A program made the translations under genes and the position numbers. This document shows positions 10,745 through 22,751 of a DNA stretch of 64,000 bases, one piece after another; position 1 is the first letter of the stretch, and the number at the start of each line of letters is the position of its first letter. The stretch is from contig CM037843.1 of assembly GCA_021234535.1 (NCBI GenBank), forward strand, positions 11,369,979 through 11,433,978. Direction: 5' to 3'. This stretch comes from Stichopus chloronotus. Taxonomy: Eukaryota > Echinodermata > Holothuroidea > Aspidochirotida > Stichopodidae. The notes beneath the pieces are model-generated. The model ran no database searches. It saw nothing but the letters and a program-made list of their open reading frames with translations, and was not told where the DNA came from.

Positions 10745-12321
10745 TCCACAAACACTATGAAAGAGAAACCTTTGCGGTCGTGATGGCTTGCGTGTGTGTG
10801 TTTGTGCCCTTGTTTTCAGGTGGGATCGAGGACCGAAACAATAGATTTTAGGTTCTTTGTAGAAAATTCAATAGATTTCTCCAGTCCTCTCAAGATTAAC
10901 AATAGACAGTCTATTGTTAAGGTTAGGGTTGAAGAAAAAACAAAAGAAAGCACAATGAGGTCCTTGGAAGGAATGGGAAACAAACCGCTGTGTGTGTGTG
11001 CATGTGTGTATATGTGTTTGTAACACTTAGCTTGTGCACACGATATCTCCAGAGACAATGATGGATTCTCTTCATAGTTGGTGTGTAGGTTTGTCATATT
11101 GAGAGAAAGAACCCTATTTTTTTTTGGTGGAGGTCAGAGGTCATCTGGGGTCACTAGTGGTCAAATTGTGAAAACCTTGTGCATGCATTATCTCCAGACA
11201 GGAATGATGGATACTCTTCATACTTGATATGTAGGTTTGTCATATTGTGAAGAAGAACCCTATTGTTTTGGGGAGAAGTCAAATGTCATCTGGGGTCACC
11301 AGAGGTCAAATAGTGAAAACCTTGTGCATGCATTATCTCCAGACAGGAATGATTGGTACTCTTTGTACTTGATATGTAGGCTTTGTCATATTGAGAGGAA
11401 AAACTCTTTTGTTTTTGGTGGAGGTCAGAGGTCATCTGGGGTCACCAGGTCATATAGTGAAAACCTTGTGCTTGCAATATCTTTTGATAGGAATGATGGA
11501 TATTTTTCATACTTGATATGTAGATTTGTCTTATTGAGAGGAACAACCCTATTGTTTTTAGTGGAGGTCAAAAGTCATCTGGGGTCACAAGAGGTCAAAT
11601 AGTGAAAACCCCATACCCAATATCTCCAGGTAGGAATGATGGATACTCTTCATACTTGGTATGTAAGTTTGTCATATTGAGAGGAAGAAGCCTATTGTTT
11701 TTGGTGGAGGTGAAAGGTCATTTGGTATCACTAGAGGTCAAATAGTGAAAACCTTGTGCACACAATATCTCAAGGTTTGAATAATGGATACTTTCATTCT
11801 TAGTATGTATCTTTATCATTGTGAAAGAAAGAAGCCTTTTGTTTCAAAACTTATTCTCATTTAAAGATCTTGGAGAAATTGACACTGTTTACACAGACAT
11901 TTGCGTACACTGTACATTCCCATATTGTAAGTGTATCTCATTGAGTATACAAAAATTCCATTGTCTTTGGTGAAGGTCAAAGGTCATTTGTGGTCAATAC
12001 TGTTGCAGTATGGAATTCTTGTACACATCTTATATCAAGAAGGGAAGCTTGGACAGATGTCATATTCAATATGTACCGTAGTTGTTTCTCTTTGAACACA
12101 AGAACCAGTTGGTCTTTAATAGAGGTAAAAGGTCATTCAGTGTCAATAAGGGTCAAATTGTGAGCAAGTAGATATGATCTCAAGAAAGGAAGCTTGTACA
12201 TATTTTATATAAAGCATAAGTAACTTAATGTGACACATGCTAATGCTATTATATCAGATTCAAATAAAAAAAATTCTCTTAAGCAGATTATCGAAAGCAC
12301 AATGCATTTCTGCATTCTGGT
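10745..12321 (+). mobile_element. Type II Helentron-like element
   Basis: A degraded start (…GAAAGAGAAACCTTTGCGGTCGTGATGG) is followed by a TG tract, interrupted at about 10,815-10,985 by unrelated sequence, and resuming at 10,990. Units follow at 11,040-11,830, with DR1 using a G spacer (AGGTCAGAGGTCA) at 11,133 and 11,429. A distinctive 480-bp 3' part (from CTTATTCTCATTTAAAGATC, 11,850) ends in ATCGAAAGCACAATGCATTTCTGCATTCTGGT near 12,321. Confidence 0.65.
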
Positions 12322-12652
12322 TTCTGTTCATCAGGGATGGCAATCAATTGTACTGCACATTGCTTTTGATCTGTACATGATGAGACAAGCACAATATATA
12401 GTTAATGGCTGAATTTGTAAACTTGATCACAAAGGTACGTAAGACTTAACAATTGAGTTGCTGCCATTTTTGTGTTTTAATCTGTCAAATAACAGCAGCA
12501 ACCATGCATAATTTATGATACAATTTTCTGCATGCATACTGCAGTGCATTATGCAACTGTTTTCTGTATACTTGTCATATTGGTGTTTCCTATGTTAGGC
12601 ACTAAGCATTTCTCCTGAGATTTATCTTAAAGAGGAAATAGTCTCTGTGCTA

Positions 12653-12850
12653 CAATCTTGAACAAAATTGTTTGGACACTTTGTCGTACGTTGCAAATAT
12701 AATACCGAATTTTAGGTGAGAGGATAACATGAAACCCCACGCCCCTTTCCAATGTTGCGCTATAGAAGTGAATGTACCCTTTGAACAGCAATCCTATAGC
12801 CAACATTGAACGGGGGCACGGGGTGTTCCAAGGTATTTTGTCCAAGATTG
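12653..12850 (-). repeat. Terminal direct repeat of the right element (distal copy)
   Basis: Reverse complement of the 198-bp block at 7313-7509; starts CAATCTTGAACAAAATTGTT and ends TTTTGTCCAAGATTG. Confidence 0.85.
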
Positions 12851-14440
12851 TCTGGGTTTTTTGGGAGAAATTTTGGAGCGAAATTTTGAAAGAAAATTGA
12901 ACATTTTTGGACAAGATGCATCATAAAAATTAGTTATCGGGGCTATGGGTCTGGGGATTTTCAAATGAAAGTATTCTAAATTTGGACTAGTATGAACATA
13001 ACAAGTTTAATGTTAATTTTGGGGGTTTATTTGTATATGTTTTGTTGGAAAGGAGTGATCATGAATGAATAGATTGTTTCATGGTTTTGTATGCGGACAG
13101 AAATGGTTGCGTTTAGAAATAACATTGATGTGCAGCTGTTGCATTGCGTTGCAACAGGAGTGTTACTGCAATTGTAGAATGCTGGTAGGAATCCAGGTTA
13201 TAACATATTCTGAAGTAGCTCCACGTTCTACCAAAATGCGTTACAGTCAGAACTGTAGATTCAGCTTAATATTAAAATAATGGTAGAACGTTAGTAAAGG
13301 CTGATTTTTTACATTTTGTGCCGCTAAATCAAGATTTGTGACTGCAATTTTAACATTGCTTGAAGCTGGTAACATATGTAATCTCCAGTCTTGTGATCTA
13401 CGCAGTTTTTCCTCGGGTTGTTTAAATTTTCCTGTCAAAACATTTGGTAGAACGTGGATTTTATAAACCTACACTGTCGGACGCTGTTGTTAGGTCTAAG
13501 TCAGCTTGGATGGGGAGGCCGGGGTTCGATTCACGGCATGACCATTGTGTTTTTCACTGCTCAATTATCCATTTACAAACTCAAATGTCTGTCAACTTCT
13601 CATTTTTCATTCATTCATGTATTACATAAGGTAGTATATATATATGTATATTAATATAATGATATAGCTCTAACACCAAATATGTACTCTGAAGTCCGTT
13701 GAAACTGCTTAAAATGACTGACATATTACAGTGCACCATGTATGGTACAATAGAATGGGTGCCACAATGTCACTGTTATGTGAATATGAGCAAACGTCAC
13801 ATTTATTAAATTTGCATTTTTGGACTTTATTTTGTATAATAATAGTACACTTTTGTACCCAGATTAACCTGCAAGTCAGTCATAACAGTCATTAAGCATA
13901 GTTACTTTAATACCAGACACCATGTCATCACTGTAAACATTTTGAATAACTAACACACATACATCGATCTTCTTGAACCGACCACAGTGACTAACATATT
14001 AATTGTTTTTTGGGGGGTGTGTTTTTTGTTTTTGTTTTGTTTTTTTTTTCTTCGGTACCTGTCTCAATATCAGAGTTTGAGCCGAAAGTACGCCATTTGT
14101 ATCATACAAAATGTTTAACAGTAGTTTCCTGGTCGACAAGATACATTGGAGTTATGATGTCACCTCCCCCATGACTGCATTTTATTCCGCATATTTAGTG
14201 CAAATACATGGATTTGACTGACTTATTCCTCCCTTTACTCCGGAAAAACATTGACAACATTCACACAATAATATTATTACAGTAAACCAACTTCAATATA
14301 GGCCCAAAACATGCCAAACATGCACTGCTGATGTTTCTTGTTGCAAGGAATATCACCCCCCATTTTGCCGTTTAACTTATTTCAAATTGACGATTTTTCC
14401 TGTGCTCTGCGCATGCCTCTAAACCGTTGAAATTCTCAGA

Positions 14441-14638
14441 CAATCTTGGACAAAATTGTTGGAACACTTTGTCGTACGTTGCAAATCAAATACCGAATTT
14501 TAGGTGAGAGGATAACATGAAACCCCACGCCCCTTTCCAATGTTGCGCTATAGAAGTGAATGTACCCTTTGAACAGCAATCCTATAGCCAACATTGAACG
14601 GGGGCGCGGGGTGTCCCAAGGTATTTTGTCCAAGATTG
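14441..14638 (-). repeat. Terminal direct repeat of the right element (second copy)
   Basis: Same block in the same orientation as 12653-12850; starts CAATCTTGGACAAAATTGTT and ends ATTTTGTCCAAGATTG next to TA. Confidence 0.85.
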
Positions 14639-14640
14639 TA

Positions 14641-15460
14641 GTTGTTGAGGTTACTCATCTTCAGAGTCACAACTTCTAACCGGGAGTCGCGACTCAACTT
14701 TTCGTGGAGTCACAACTCCTGTGGAATTTTTAAAACTGTATAGAAGAGGACAATCCACGCAGTTGAATCTCATCCTCATCATCGTTTGTAATCATATGCT
14801 GTTTTGCACATACAAGATATTATAGTCAATCAGCAGTTTGATCAAAGTCGCCGTGCTATACATTATAAACAGTACATTAGTACACATAGCTAGGTGCGAC
14901 ACACGTGGCCATAGATGAGTGAAGAATGCGCAAGTGTTGTGTGAATGTAGAAGACCTATTCCGATCAAAGTATTCTCATGCAGAATTGCCATGTTCGTCA
15001 AAGTAATCTCTCAAGTTCCTTTATTTCTCAGATCAGTTTGCCACCACAAGGTTTGTTTTTGTAAAAGTTTTAAGAAGTGTGTCATAATCATTTGCATTAT
15101 TCAATTTCTTTTCCCGCCAAATGTACCGTAAACCACTCAACTCCTTGTCTAGTGTATGCATGACAGTAAAACCCTGAGTGAGGGTTCTACCAAACGCATG
15201 GAAAATGACATTGTTATTAAACATATTTGCTCAGTCCAAACATGGTTGCATAGGTTGAAATATAAAGTCACATTGCATGGAGAAACAAAGACCAAATATG
15301 TTGACACCTTGTATTAACAGAACTATTGTATTATGTGCTGTAATATTAATGGCCTTTGACCAATGACAAACTGATTGGTTGAACACTACATATCATACTC
15401 AGATACATAACAACCAAGTTTGAAGTTCATTAGACTTGCGGTCTAGAAGGAAATCTGGAC
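14641..15460. other. Intron stretch without recognised features
   Basis: Apart from a short GAGTCACAACTT-type repeat (14,655-14,720, echoed near 16,590-16,640), nothing gene-like or repeat-like is evident. Confidence 0.5.
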
Positions 15461-15464
15461 ACAC

Positions 15465-16200
15465 TTTTTCAAAACATTTTGCCAATTTGAGATTTGACCT
15501 CGGACCTTATATTTGGTGAGCGACACAACTTCTGACTTATCTTCCAACCTTGATCTCCATCAGTACTGCGATCTGAGAAGAGTTGCGGGTGCAAACTTTT
15601 TGGTGTCAAATTTAACATTTGATCTCTGAATTTGACCTCAAAACACAAAGAAACATGATTTTTAGATAAAACCTTGTAAACTGGACATATATTTAAAGGT
15701 CCCATGAAAATAACCATTTTGGAATAAGAAGTGCAGTAAAAATAGCATTTTCACTAAATGAGCTAAAATTTTGACAGGAGACACAACTTCAGACCATGGG
15801 TCACCTTTCTACCAACTTTGACTCTGATCAGCTTTGCACTCTAGGAGGAGCTGTGGATGTCAAATTTGGCCTTTGACTTCTGAATTTGACCTTTGTCCTA
15901 AAAAATATGCAAAGATGATTTTTAGATAAAGTCATTTATACCAGTTACATATTTGAAGGCCCCATGAAATTGCCATTTTGGGTTAAGAAATACAGCAAAT
16001 ATAAAATTTTCACTAATTTGACCTCTGACCTTGAATTTTGATGGAGACACGATTTCAGACCATATCTACTAACTTTGAGCTGCATTAGCTTTACGGTCTT
16101 GGAGGAGTTGCGTATGCAGACTTTTGAAATTGGAATTTTCTTTCCCACACACACAGACATGCACACAGAGACACGCACACACACACATCTTCATACATGT
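15465..16200 (-). mobile_element. Second tandem-repeat element, opposite strand
   Basis: At least two long units share GATTTTTAGATAAA, AAGGYCCCATGAAA…CCATTTTGG and TTTTCACTAA. On the minus strand the array begins at a TG tract (CA on the plus strand, 16,147-16,190), so it has the same plan as the DR1 elements but points against HECTD1. TTTGACCT-like half-sites occur, yet no perfect DR1. Confidence 0.65.
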
Positions 16201-17875
16201 GACCCGTACTCAAATAGGGACTCTGGGTCACCTTAAATACTATACCAGCCTTGACCCCCATGTATCAAATATTAATCCCATACATTACATGTACAGGGAT
16301 GAGATAAAAACATTCAGGAAGATCATTTTTTTTTGTGCTTAACAGTTTGAATTAATGTTCTGCGCATTTAACTGATTATGATAGAATTACATCTAGTACA
16401 GCTTTGTTACATGTCTTGTTTTTGCTTTTGACATAGCCTATGTCTAGCATCTTAGATTATCAGCAGGAAACCTAATTGAAGCCTACCAACACTGTTTGTG
16501 TCCCTACTTTGTCTATAATTTTTGCTCAAAATGTACCATTATATATATGTAGTTGACAGTTATGATGCCTTCCACACCAAAAGCAAGTAGGAGTCACCGG
16601 TACCTTCAGAGTCACAACTATTCCGGCCACAAGTACTTGACTCAGAAATATATCGAAGTCGCCCAAGTCTATTAGTGATCTTCAGATTACCTTTGATGAT
16701 AAAAGATAATTGGACAGGGGATAAATATTTGGTGACTTTCAGCTATATGTGCCATCGAAAATGTGTAGTAAACTATGTAAAAACATTAGCATCAATCAAA
16801 TTAGCCACAAACATTAGCATCAATCATTGGTCATCAGAAATGTAAAAGTTTGTGCTAAAATTTTGAAGTTGTGCAGGGCTGGAAGAAATTGGGAAGCCAG
16901 GAGGCTCCTTCCCGGGAAATTTTGCATCTCCTTGGAAATCGGTGTGACAGTGAAAAAAATGCAATTGGAAAAAAAGAAAAAAAAACTGAATTATTCCTTC
17001 CACCTTATGAAAATCCTGCAAAGGACCAAATAGTAGTCCCTTTTACAGCTTCCGAAGATGTTTCTTCCTTCAATGATCAGTCAAAACTCAGAACGCTACG
17101 CCAAGCAGTCCAACTAACTGTTATTTAGTGTATAAGATTTCATCTTTTTGTCTTTTTGTTGTCTTCATTTACCTTATGTGATGGAAAGTACATGTATCAT
17201 TAACCACATTGGCCTTGCAACTGTTTATCCAAATAGGTATATGGTATTATGGGATGTTCCTTACTCTCTCACCTTGTTTTTGTTTTTATGTCTTGTACTA
17301 TTGTTACTTAATGGTAATTTTAATCTTTCATTGTCGCCAACTTTTTTTCTTTTTACTGAAATGCTAACTTGTGCGTGATATGCCGGGTACAGTATGCAGC
17401 TTTTGTGTACTCAACTCAGAATACGTGGATTGGAATTTTACATAACCCCCAATCACAGACTATTCCATACCCATTGGTATATCGACGCAACTTGCAAAGA
17501 GGCTACAGTAGTGTAAGCAAGTTATATTAACCAAACTACATGTGAGGGTCATCTCCATACCAGACACCAAGATGCATGAATCACATTGGAATTTAATGCT
17601 GTGCACAACATCTGCAGCTTAAACAGTGCACACGCTGAAGAACCAAGCCCATTTTAAACATTTTCAAAACATCGTTTTGGCATACCGCTTTCACTTCCAG
17701 TTTTATCTTGTATATGCCATGCTTGTTTTGATCACAGCATGGTAGAGGTCATACATGTGGTTTCTTAAATAGTTACATCAGAAAATAACTGGTGAATAAG
17801 TCCATTCAAATGTGTATCCCAAATGCTCCATCCATGTTCAGTCTTTTTTAAATTTAAGTAAATTACTATACTTGT
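16201..17875. other. Intron stretch without recognised features
   Basis: AT-rich DNA with short runs of A and T. Small open frames at 16,824-17,128 and 17,148-17,378 lack family resemblance or splice context. Confidence 0.5.
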
Positions 17876-18178
17876 AAATAAATGCCCATATTTTTTACTG
17901 ATAATCAAAATTTCTCAAGTTATATATGTGAAAAAACAATAGCAAATGTTTCCAGAAGGTTGCACGTATACCTCCGTTACTACATGCAGTGTCAATTAAA
18001 AAGCATAAATTTAGGCCTGCATATGCAAATTATCTTTAGAATGACAGCTAGCAGACATATGGCAACCCACAGAGACACAAATATGAACACATATTTTGTC
18101 TATTCTTGTAAATAAATGCCCTTATTTTTTACTCATGATCAACATTTTTCAAGTTATATATGTGAAAAATACAAATAT
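17876..18178 (+). repeat. Short tandem duplication, ~236-bp offset
   Basis: TAAATGCCCATATTTTTTAC with CAAGTTATATATGTGAAAAA at 17,879 is repeated at 18,113 with few changes. Confidence 0.75.
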
Positions 18179-18689
18179 CCTGTAGCCTACAAGTACTGTA
18201 CATATGCAGTACTGACTACACTAATGCAGAGATTACACAAAGCTACAACCTTCTGGGGAACTTTGTTACTTTGGTACTGAAAGAAAAATGTTTACAAACT
18301 GCTGACCAGTAGCCAATAGGATCATCGGAATTCATTTTGACCCTCAAGGGTAAAAAAGACAGTGACTTTCCTGCACAGCTGCTGTCAGACCTGTTTGGAT
18401 AGGTTTTTCTGTGTAACTGTAGTAAAAGTGTTTTATTATTTGAAAGATTCTGCAACTGGTCTTGTTTATGAATTTTGAAGATGATGAACCTAAGAACTTT
18501 ATTTAGGGGAACTTCAAAGCAATATCGGTGGAAAGAACTAAAGTAGTTTAAATGTGGTTTCAAACAATTTGTCATAGGTAATATAGCAGTAAGAAAAGTT
18601 GGATCCCTCAGATGCAAGTAGTTGGAGGAATTTGCGTCCCTGGGTGAAAACTTGCATCCTGGACGCGGAATTTTGCGTTGTTGAAAATG

Positions 18690-19064
18690 CTGATTTCCAC
18701 TCTCCCACTGGCACTGCATGAGATTTTCCATAAGACAGAAGTTAACCTTCAGGTCTGGGGAGCTTACACACAAGAAACTGCGCTGGCACACATGTGGGAG
18801 GAGATTTCCAGGGGGAGACACATCAGTATCCTAGAGCTGCTGGGAAGAGAGTCCACAGCCTTGTTATTATTTTATTGCTACGAACTAAGTGCTGTGTGTT
18901 ACATCAACCACCAGGGTGTGATCAGGTTCTCAGTCTTGTTATCAGTGAAACAGAATCCGTTCCAGTGGTGTTTGGCACTTGATGTGGCACTATGAAAAGT
19001 CCCATGTACTGGGAAAAGACAATTCTATTGCAAACACACTGTCTCGACTCAGGGTGGTCCCCTA
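18690..19064 (+). pseudogene. RNase-H-like retroelement relic
   Basis: One frame reads EVNLQVWGAYTQETALAHMW, then a degraded ISILELLGRES part and AVCYINHQG. After a frame change it reads SHVLGKDNSIANTLSRL. W-G-A, the LEL segment, YINHQG and H-V-x-G-K-x-N-x-x-A-x-x-L-S-R follow the order of the RNase H region in DIRS- and Gypsy-like retrotransposons. The frameshift and stops show it is dead. The 5' and 3' limits of the element are not visible. Confidence 0.6.
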
Positions 19065-19813
19065 AGGTGCAGGCATGTTTAGGTCCCCTCTTGGTTGTGA
19101 GGCCATAAAAAACGGCTGACATGACCTCAGTAGCACTGTATGGAGATGTTCTTAACAGGAAGCACATTTGTTGATGACTTTTCTTCAGCCTTTTGTGGAC
19201 TTAGAACCATCTTTGGTTTGTTGGCTTTGATGTCAGTGTTTCCAAACATTGAGACAGAGTCTCGCGTGGCCCTTTCATCATGGTCATGTAACCCCGAGCT
19301 TTGAGAGATGTGGCTCTCTGGTCTTTTCTCTTTGAGTGAGTCCCAGCTCCTACCTTCTGAGTGGTTTGAAGCTACAAATTCAGGAGTCACCACAGAAACT
19401 TAATCTCACTTTGTAAGTGGAGATATTTAATAACAACTGACTTAACCTTTTGGATCCCATGAATCCTCCACATGAGTTGCTTTTGTTAGGTGGCCAGTGC
19501 AATGATTCTGCTAGATTGGTATGCTAGACCCTTGTCTGTTGTGGTAGCTTGTAGATGGACATTTTTTGTGAGTTGGGTGCTGTTGTTGCTGGAAAATGGA
19601 TATGTAATTTATCCAAAATGTAAGTCATCATCCAGTAATTATACCTACTAACCAAGAGTAAGCAATTTCTGAAATAAAGTTTCCTGCTATATCCTTTGGC
19701 ATAATCTTGGTTTCGTATGCCATTATTTCATCTCTATACTTAATGTGTAAATAAATCTGTGTGGAGTGTTACTTCTCTGCCTATTAACTTCATATCATGT
19801 TTTATCATTGCAG
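19065..19813. other. Intron stretch before exon C
   Basis: The first 300 bases may belong to the retroelement relic. The remainder has no recognised feature until the pyrimidine tract of the exon C acceptor. Confidence 0.4.
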
Positions 19814-20430
19814 GTTGACATTGGAGAAGGTATCAAACCACCAGGTTTCTACATCCAGAGAACATGTGGTTTATTTCCAGCACCTCTGATCCAAGACTCA
19901 GAAATTATTGATAGAATTGTGCAATTGTTCCATTTTCTAGGCATTTTTCTGGCTAAATGCCTCCAAGATTCTCGAATGGTGGACTTACCTCTTTCACAGC
20001 CATTTTTAAAACTCATGTGTTCCACTGAGATGGACCCCACCAACAGCTCTGGCCCAGGCTCACCTGAGTCCTCCTCCAAAGATTCTGACATCATTCCCAT
20101 GGATCTCCCATTTCATGCATCCCTCGAAGATATCCCAGAACTTATATCTGATCTCAGTTTGGAGTCTAACGATACAAAGTCTGATACCTATGCGGATGAT
20201 CCACCAAAACCAAAGATTATGGGCTGGTTCTATGGCATTCTGACTTGGGAGGACTTGGAATTGATAGACCCACACAGAGCTCATTTCTTGAGACAGTTAC
20301 AAGATTTGGTTGACAGAAAGAAGATGATCCTTAAGGATAAGAGACTGACAGAAGAAGAAAAGAAAAATGAAATGCAGAATCTGGCACTGGACAATCCATC
20401 TGGACTCCCAATAAGGTTGGAAGACTTAAG
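19814..20430 (+). CDS. HECTD1: HECTD1 exon C: HECT N-lobe with acidic insert
   Basis: This 617-bp exon (205 codons plus two bases) runs from acceptor attgcag|G to donor CTTAAG|gtaggt. It starts VDIGEGIKPPGFYIQRTCGL and continues into FHFLGIFLAKCLQDSRMVDL, the conserved helix of the HECT N-lobe. An acidic, Ser-rich, low-conservation insert follows, about residues 75-140 of the exon, with SSGPGSPESSSKDSD and repeated Asp/Glu. Conservation returns at PPKPKIMGWFYGILTWEDLE. The last part is a charged Lys/Glu helix. The insert sits where HECTD1 orthologues also vary in length, so it is probably a surface loop. Confidence 0.95.
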
Positions 20431-21407
20431 GTAGGTATGGTATGTGGTATGCAATAAATGTTTATTGTAGGCTTAGATACGGTTAGGAAGATGATAGGTG
20501 ATTTTTAACATGACATTTCACCTCATCAAAATGATTCTATAATGCAAAGTTTCTACTTCTGAAAGAGTACTTTTCTGTCTGTTAAGAGTGAAATGAAACA
20601 GATGAAGTATAATGTCCCTGAATAGTTTGTAGTGTTTTATGCAATATTTTCCACAAACAAGTAGCAAGTACTACTACAAGCTAAACCTTTCAAAAACTCC
20701 ATTTACAATATGCTTTCCAATTTATCTGGAAGTAAACCCTAACAGTCAAAGATTACTGCTTAAGTTTCGTGTGTGCAAGGTTGATTAAACTTGGTATGAA
20801 GTTAATGCTGAAATGCCAGATATTGGTTGTAATTAGGGAAGATCTTGTAGTTTTGTCCTGTAATATGCTATGTTTATAACAGTTTGGTTTTCCAGTTACT
20901 AGTATACCAAAATGAATTTTTGAATCACATCAACTTAGTTTGACAACTTTTACAAGTTTGTGCATATTTGTCAAATGCAAATAGCCCAATTTTCATGCGG
21001 GGGCTTCTTAAAGTACTTCCATGGTATGCTTCGGTACGCCAACTTGCCATGAAAGACCATGAACATTTTAATGACATCACATAGCATTTTTCAAACACTC
21101 CCTATGATTAACTGAGTAACTTACCTCACTGGCCCTTCGTTTAAAAGCATAGTTGAGGCCTGCACTGCATAGAATGGCTTATCACACAATGAAAAGTAGT
21201 CCCAGTCTATACCCATTGTCCTCAGTTTCTATTAATGCACCACTGCAGTTCTTTATTACCACTCTAATCAGGCAATGATTTGGGTTTGCCAAATTGGTGC
21301 TATGGTAGTTTTAGCCTTTTGGTGTTTAGGGGTTGTTGGGTCATGAGTCTAATGTTTTGAAAGAGCCATATGGGAAACTATGCAACTGTTTCTTTTCCTA
21401 CAGGTTT
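20431..21407. other. Intron stretch without recognised features
   Basis: AT-rich and non-repetitive within this window; no exon-like frame was seen. Confidence 0.5.
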
Positions 21408-21994
21408 TTGGTTTCAATGATAATCGTAACCTTTGCATTCATACTGGTGTGTGTATGGGTGCGTGTCTGTGTGTATGTTTGTGACGCCTACCTTGCAAAC
21501 ACTGTATATCAAGAAGGGGAGTGTGTACAGTTCTCTTATTTGTTATGTAGGTGTACCTTATTGAGTGCAAGAAGTCTGTCATTTTTGGTGGAGGTCAAAG
21601 GTCATTTGGGGTCAACAGGGGTCAAATTGTGAAAACCTTGTAAACACGATATCTTGACATGAAAAGCTTGTGCAGATCTCATATTCACTGCATAGGTGTA
21701 TCTTGTTGATGACAAGAAGCCTACTGTTTTTGGTGGAGGTCAAAGGTCATTTGGGGTCAACAGGCTTCAAATTGTCAAAAGCTTGTAAATGAAATACCGT
21801 ATCTGAAGAAGGGAAGCTTGTACAGATCACAGATTTGGTGTGTAGATGTCCTTTATTCTCTACAAGAAACCTATTGTTTTTGGTGGAGGTCAAAGATCAT
21901 TAATTGTGAAAACCTTGTAAACATGATATCTCAATACTGAGATAGAGCCAAGCCAACTCATGTGTTACTTTTGTGCCCTACACTAACTGTAGAG

Positions 21995-22751
21995 CAGTGT
22001 CTCTCAAACTTTTTCCGACTACCACCACCTTTTGTCATCTTGGCATGACTCAACGCCCACCCTACCCACCCCAGCGGCCTATCCTCCCATGCTATCTCCC
22101 ATCCTATCATTTATTGTTGGACGTCTCAGGAAGCAATCAGATATAGAACGCTACAAGAAGATGGATATTTTCTGCATTTTATTTTCCTCAGTTGACTTTT
22201 CCATGTGCAAAAGCCTACACTACAGAATGCAGCAACTGATGTTTATAGCTAGGGAACAGATTGGAAAGTTTGCAATATGCATGGGGGATTTCATTAAAGA
22301 TCAAGAGAATTGTGCAGACAGTACTATCTAAGCCGATCGCCACCGTCGGTTGGGGCAGAGCGTACTGAGAAAATTTTGGCCTATATTACCCTCCTAGATT
22401 GCCGGAAATCGCCTTTCCCAGGCATTATGCTTACATTTCCACCCTCCAACTTTACAAGCTTTTAAGCCACCAACTTCAGATGATGCATGCAATATATGCC
22501 AGTATCCACTGTACATGTGAACTATCAAATCAGCCTACGTACATCATAGGTCGCCTCACTGCTTCACGTCACGTCAACGAAATTCGCGAGAAAGTACGGA
22601 TAAATCCCCCGCGCCAGGTAAACTTTCCGATCTGGGCCAGGAACCCCTAAATCATTGCCAACGCCCCCCTATCGCTCATAAACTTTATAGCGCCCACCTG
22701 AAACTTCTAAATGCCCCCGGGGGGCAGTAGGGACCACTTTGAGAACCACTG
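21995..22751. mobile_element. Non-autonomous hAT-type transposon
   Basis: The ends are CAGTGTCTCTCAAACTTTTT and ACTTTGAGAACCACTG, the typical hAT terminal inverted repeat. Exact 8-bp target duplications CTGTAGAG flank it at 21,987-21,994 and 22,752-22,759. It is 757 bp long, with no transposase frame. The paralogous segment at 34.79 kb has a single CAGTAGAG and no element. Confidence 0.93.

Larger units (their letters stand above)
12653..14638 (-). mobile_element. 2.0-kb element with 198-bp terminal direct repeats (right arm)
   Basis: Reverse-oriented partner of the element at 5518-7509, bounded by TA at 12651-12652 and 14639-14640. Lengths agree closely (1986 and 1992 bp). Terminal blocks are 12653-12850 and 14441-14638. 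The tRNA-like B-box segment (about 13,490-13,555) and the small nested element (13,213-13,457) sit at mirrored positions. There is no coding frame. Confidence 0.75.

Noticed and set aside
11237..11602. 121-codon open frame, and similar frames at 29,278-29,532 and 54,034-54,369 (minus)
   Set aside because: They lie wholly inside 145-bp arrays; the repeated peptide words come from the repeat itself, 145 is not a multiple of 3, and no splice or start context is present.
18243..18821. 192-codon open frame on the minus strand
   Set aside because: It overlaps the RNase-H-like relic antisense, has no recognisable domain, and its length is plausible by chance.
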